From Acidianus infernus (GTDB lineage: Archaea; Thermoproteota; Thermoprotei_A; Sulfolobales; Sulfolobaceae): a DNA stretch of 64,000 nt. The stretch lies in NCBI RefSeq assembly GCF_009729545.1, contig NZ_WFIY01000004.1, forward strand, positions 1 through 64,000, read 5' to 3'. The translations under genes were made by a program, and so were the position numbers. Shown here piece by piece: positions 60,833 through 64,000 of the stretch (the first letter of the stretch is position 1; each line of letters opens with the position of its first letter). The notes beneath the pieces are model-generated. The model did not search any database. It saw nothing but the letters and a program-made list of their open reading frames with translations, and was not told the origin of the DNA.

Positions 60833-62005
60833 ATGTATTTAATTTCATTACTTGGCAACGGAGACACTGGTAAAACAACCTCATTCGCAAAATTCCTACT
60901 AAAGAACAATTACTTCCTAGAACACCAAGAAGAAGCAGTAAAAAACGCAAAATTCGACGCAGAAATAAACGGAAAACCAGAAGATTACTACCAATTCCTC
61001 CTCTATGTTTCACCACAAGAAAAAATAGAAGAAAGAACAATTTATACGGCACAAAAAATAATGGCATACTACCAAGGAAAATTCCTACCATTCAGAACAA
61101 TATCTTACCTAAAATTCACAGGAGAAAAATACGAAAGAGTAATAATAGACTCACCATACAAAGACGGCTTCGCAAAAGGCTACGTCACTTTCTCCCTACA
61201 AGACATAGGAGGGCAGTTTGACCTATTTGACAAACAGATAAACGGACTAAGAATCTCAGACGCGGTAATATACTTCGCAGACGACAAAACAACACAAAAA
61301 GATGCAGAAAACCACGCAAAAATGATCTCAGCTTTTAAACTACCAACATTCGTGGTAATAAACAAAGAAGACATACTAAAAGAAAAAGCAGTAGACAAAC
61401 TAAACATGATACTAACAACCTTTCAAGAGTATAAGATAAACGTGGTAGATAAAATAATAACATCAGCCCTTTACAAGGAAGAAGAAATAGTAAAATTCCT
61501 AGAAAATGCAATAAAATGGACAATACAAAAAGAAATAAAAACGTATGATAAAAACGTATTCGGAGTAATAAGAAACGTAAACAGAAGCATAGCAACAATG
61601 AGAGCTTACACTTCGCTTTCCATGCCGAAAAATTCTCAGCAATATCTTTACACTCAGAGGAAGAAAAGGTTCTTCCCTAATAAGGTTAAAAGCGTGGAAT
61701 TTGCTCTTAAAGAAACAAGAATGATTCATAAGGGAGAACTTGTAGGAGTTGCTTTCTCCGAGAATCCTTTGCCTTCAGTTGTATTTAAGGAAGAAGAGCA
61801 TATAAGAAACCCAATAACTAACATCCACTTGGAGAGACCTTTACAAGAAGGAGAAATCCTATTCTCTTCGTTTATACATTCAATAAAAGGTGAAAAATAT
61901 GGTAACTTAATCCTTAATGAGGGGATAGGAGTTAACGAACTTTTCGTTATAGATACAATAAATCAAACCATTAAGGAAATTTACGACCTAACGGAATTCT
62001 TCTAA
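60833..62005 (+). CDS. Second divergent GTPase, paired with the one at 59483
   Basis: A 390-residue GTPase: P-loop SLLGNGDTGKTTSFAKFLLK, switch-II LQDIGGQFDLFD, and VVINKED. The C-terminal half appears to be barrel domains, as in the neighbour. Codon use changes sharply near 61600: before it, lysine, glutamate, glutamine and arginine are almost only AAA, GAA, CAA, AGA with C-ending pyrimidine codons; after it the mix matches surrounding genes. This suggests a chimera or recent partial replacement. The start follows a short AT-rich gap. Confidence 0.72.
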   Translation: MYLISLLGNGDTGKTTSFAKFLLKNNYFLEHQEEAVKNAKFDAEINGKPEDYYQFLLYVSPQEKIEERTIYTAQKIMAYYQGKFLPFRTISYLKFTGEKYERVIIDSPYKDGFAKGYVTFSLQDIGGQFDLFDKQINGLRISDAVIYFADDKTTQKDAENHAKMISAFKLPTFVVINKEDILKEKAVDKLNMILTTFQEYKINVVDKIITSALYKEEEIVKFLENAIKWTIQKEIKTYDKNVFGVIRNVNRSIATMRAYTSLSMPKNSQQYLYTQRKKRFFPNKVKSVEFALKETRMIHKGELVGVAFSENPLPSVVFKEEEHIRNPITNIHLERPLQEGEILFSSFIHSIKGEKYGNLILNEGIGVNELFVIDTINQTIKEIYDLTEFF

Positions 62006-62037
62006 AATTTTTAAGGATTTAAAAAAGATGATTAATT

Positions 62038-62628
62038 ATGAAAGTTTTGATAACTTATGGTAAAGATTTTCCTGCCCTAAAATTTGATAAAAAGGTTATT
62101 ATAAAGTCTGGAGAAGAGTATAGAGCCTTTGATTTCTCCATCATTAAGGATTTTGATCAAATTTATACTTACGTTGATAGTCCTGCTTATGCTTTTGCCA
62201 CATCACTACTTTATTCTAAGGATTATTTCATTGTTAAAAATCCTTACACTATGCCAACTAAAATACCTAGAGTACAAGTAAAGGAAATAAAAGACGAACT
62301 AGAAACCACTAAGGAAAAGACGGTCATAATAGCAGGAAGAGACTTAGTAAAGTCTGTAGTGGAGATCTACGGCGGAAGGAAAATAGATGAAAAAGAACCA
62401 GAAATTAATTTACTAAAAATGAAGAAGTACGAAGGTTATGCGATAATATTTACACCAACTACGCCATCAGTAATTTTAGATACATTAAACGTTGCTGATA
62501 AATATAATGTTGAGGTATTTCTTGTTGCACCAGTTATTGACACTACAAAGGAAGGTAGAATAACTTGCTATTTAATGGATAAGGAAATTAATAATATAAA
62601 CGCCATAAAGTTCCTTAAGTTACATTAA
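62038..62628 (+). CDS. Hypothetical protein, possible partner of the second GTPase
   Basis: A 196-residue soluble alpha/beta protein (MKVLITYGKDFPALKFDKKV…) with two Rossmann-like strand patterns (TVIIAGRDLVKSVVEIYGG; VEVFLVAPVIDTTKEG). No family recognised. It follows the GTPase by 32 bp with a small TATA-like box, probably in one transcript. Confidence 0.6.
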   Translation: MKVLITYGKDFPALKFDKKVIIKSGEEYRAFDFSIIKDFDQIYTYVDSPAYAFATSLLYSKDYFIVKNPYTMPTKIPRVQVKEIKDELETTKEKTVIIAGRDLVKSVVEIYGGRKIDEKEPEINLLKMKKYEGYAIIFTPTTPSVILDTLNVADKYNVEVFLVAPVIDTTKEGRITCYLMDKEINNINAIKFLKLH

Positions 62629-62930
62629 GTTTTACGAAGAGATCTTTAACTTTCTCATTTAACTCTTTAATTTCAACTTCGTTAATCTCAATAGGAGTAG
62701 AATAACAGTCATGAATTCTAATTGCGTCAAGTAATTCCGAAAATTCACTCTCGACATCTATTTTCAGCTTCTTTTTCAAAAGCCTAAATAATCCAGCAAA
62801 ATCAAGATACCATGGAATTTCTACTCCAGGAAGCTTAGCAACTAGAACTAAATACACTGCCCTAATATTGCCGAGATGTCATAATATCCTCCTTTCATGT
62901 TATAAACCGCAGCCTCTAGGAATTTTTTGC
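62615..62930 (-). pseudogene. HEPN-domain gene remnant
   Basis: The minus strand reads KKFLEAAVYNMKGGYYDISA, then after a one-base shift near 62862 NIRAVYLVLVAKLPGVEIPW and LDFAGLFRLLKKKLKIDVES to the stop at 62615. This is the HEPN pattern (repeat-rich N-terminal helices, then the aromatic IPW segment). A stop codon just upstream (about 62925) removes the natural start. The downstream 80 residues alone might be expressed from GTG 62857. No MNT partner adjacent. Confidence 0.6.
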
Positions 62931-63071
62931 TCTAGAATGCAAATTAGCCGTAAATTCTTGCATAAAGTAAAATAGGATGAAGGTATTTATTCCTTTCTAG
63001 TTTTTCAAACTTTAACGAGAGATATATATTTGAGAATATCAACTTAAAAACTTCAAATGTAATATAAACAT

Positions 63072-64000
63072 ATGAGGATTGTTATTTTAGGTGGAGGATT
63101 TGCAGGATTATCTGCATTAAAAACTCACGATTCTATAATGATAGATAATAAAGATTACTTCATACTAACTCACAAGCTCATTGATGTGGTAAAAACTGGC
63201 GATCCTAGCATTGCAAAAATTCCATATCCTAAAGTTCTCAAAGCTACTGTTAAGTCAATTGATTTTAGAAAAAAAGTAGTAATAACTACTGCAGGAGAAA
63301 TAGCGTATGATAAATTAATTATATCCTTAGGTTATTCGCAGAAACTTATTGAAGGTGCAGTAAAGTTCGAAAACATAGAGGACGCTTTAAGAATTAGGGA
63401 AGGATTGCTAAGAGCTAAAACTGTAGTTATAATAGGAGGAGGAAACTTAGGAGTAGAATTGGCATCCTTAGCAAGAGAAATGGGAAAGGAAGTTTACCTA
63501 ATTGAGGGACAAAGTAGGCTATTAAATTTCATGTCTCAAGAATCTTCTGCCTACGCTGAAAAGAAATTAAGAGAGATGGGAGTTAATGTGCTGTTGAACA
63601 CTAAGGTTGAGAGGATAGAAGAAAACACTGTCTATGCGGAAGATCAAAAAATAAGAGGAGATTTAATAGTATCTTCAATAGGGTTCAAAGGACCTTCGAT
63701 TCTTAAAGAGGTAGGGCTAACTACTATAAATGATAGGATGGTTGTTAATGAATATTTACAATCTGTAGATCAAGAAGATGTTTACGGTGCAGGTGATTGT
63801 TCTACAACTAAGGAATTCATACCCATGTCTGCACAAGTTGCAGTACAGGCTGGAAGAACTGCAATGCTTAATGCAATAGGATTTGAAAGAAAGTTCTCAT
63901 ACCGTCAATATGCGATTATAGTTAGAATAGGTAACGATTATTTTGGAGATTTACTAGGTAAATTTGTTAAAGGAAGAGTAGCAGAATTGGCAGAAAAACT
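63072..64000 (+). CDS. NAD(P)H/sulfide dehydrogenase-type flavoprotein (5' part)
   Basis: The gene runs past the window end; 309 codons are visible from ATG 63072. The N-terminal FAD motif is MRIVILGGGFAGLSALKTHD, the NAD(P)-binding motif VVIIGGGNLGVELASLAREM, and the second FAD motif VYGAGDCSTTKEF. This is the type II NADH dehydrogenase / sulfide:quinone reductase family, feeding electrons to caldariella-type quinone. The redox-active cysteines expected of a sulfide:quinone reductase are not seen in the part available, which favours an NDH-2-like enzyme, but the C-terminus is missing. Confidence 0.82.
   Translation, partial: MRIVILGGGFAGLSALKTHDSIMIDNKDYFILTHKLIDVVKTGDPSIAKIPYPKVLKATVKSIDFRKKVVITTAGEIAYDKLIISLGYSQKLIEGAVKFENIEDALRIREGLLRAKTVVIIGGGNLGVELASLAREMGKEVYLIEGQSRLLNFMSQESSAYAEKKLREMGVNVLLNTKVERIEENTVYAEDQKIRGDLIVSSIGFKGPSILKEVGLTTINDRMVVNEYLQSVDQEDVYGAGDCSTTKEFIPMSAQVAVQAGRTAMLNAIGFERKFSYRQYAIIVRIGNDYFGDLLGKFVKGRVAELAEK

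Noticed and set aside
60831..61729. Minus-strand Leu/Phe-rich frames that look like membrane proteins
   Set aside because: They are shadows of the GTPase gene created by its A/C-ending codons.

Overview
The window looks like a chromosome segment of a thermoacidophilic archaeon of the order Sulfolobales. Evidence: AT-rich DNA with leaderless TATA-type promoters, 24-bp CRISPR repeats ending in a TGAAAG-type handle, NurA-HerA, Sulfolobales-type Cas proteins, membrane-anchored sugar-binding protein, Etf/FixCX operon, PaREP1, VapB and HEPN families, and IS200/IS605 and IS110 debris. The genus cannot be fixed from the sequence alone.

Layout. 1-6.6 kb: two CRISPR arrays of the same repeat family point away from each other and flank an adaptation cassette (cas2, cas4, frameshifted cas1); their ~380-bp leaders are near-perfect inverted repeats. 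6.6-18 kb: an accessory zone with nurA-herA, a tight four-gene operon of two PD-(D/E)XK nucleases, Cas6 and a zinc finger, a retropepsin-like protease with an RHH/DUF5678-like partner, a solitary AbrB-type antitoxin, PaREP1, and a four-gene virus/plasmid-like cassette. 19.1-26.5 kb: an apparently intact type III-D effector operon (small subunit, five Cas7-like proteins, Cas10, Csx10/Cas5-like, and an unlisted 41-aa ORF). 26.5-34.6 kb: a gene graveyard holding wrecks of cas3', csx1 (CARF-HEPN) and cas6, interrupted by an intact sugar ABC transporter. 34.8-64 kb: mostly ordinary metabolism and transport (MFS, membrane Ser/Thr kinase, GT2, molybdopterin oxidoreductase, acyl-CoA dehydrogenase with Etf/FixCX, radical SAM pair, amino-acid permease, TauE, phosphorylase, tRNA-Cys, paired divergent GTPases, NADH/sulfide dehydrogenase-like flavoprotein), with IS605-derived elements, toxin-antitoxin relics and an orphan mini-CRISPR of a second repeat family.

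Main observation. Apart from the two arrays there are at least seven isolated pairs of 17-26-bp direct repeats whose period (54-61 bp) matches the repeat-spacer unit of the real arrays (modal 58 bp), each with an unrelated 'repeat' sequence. They cluster in the first 15 kb around the cas1-cas2-cas4 cassette. In two cases, removing one unit restores a sensible gene end or start (HerA C-terminus; protease N-terminus right after its partner's stop codon). The simplest reading is off-target spacer integration by Cas1-Cas2, leaving solitary neo-CRISPR units and altering genes. cas1 now carries a +1 frameshift, so adaptation may have been switched off later.

How the parts fit: CRISPR RNA from the two arrays would be processed by the surviving Cas6 and loaded in the III-D complex; the type I-A helicase and the cyclic-oligoadenylate-dependent Csx1 nuclease have decayed locally. 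All functional calls rest on motif recognition by eye; no database search was possible.
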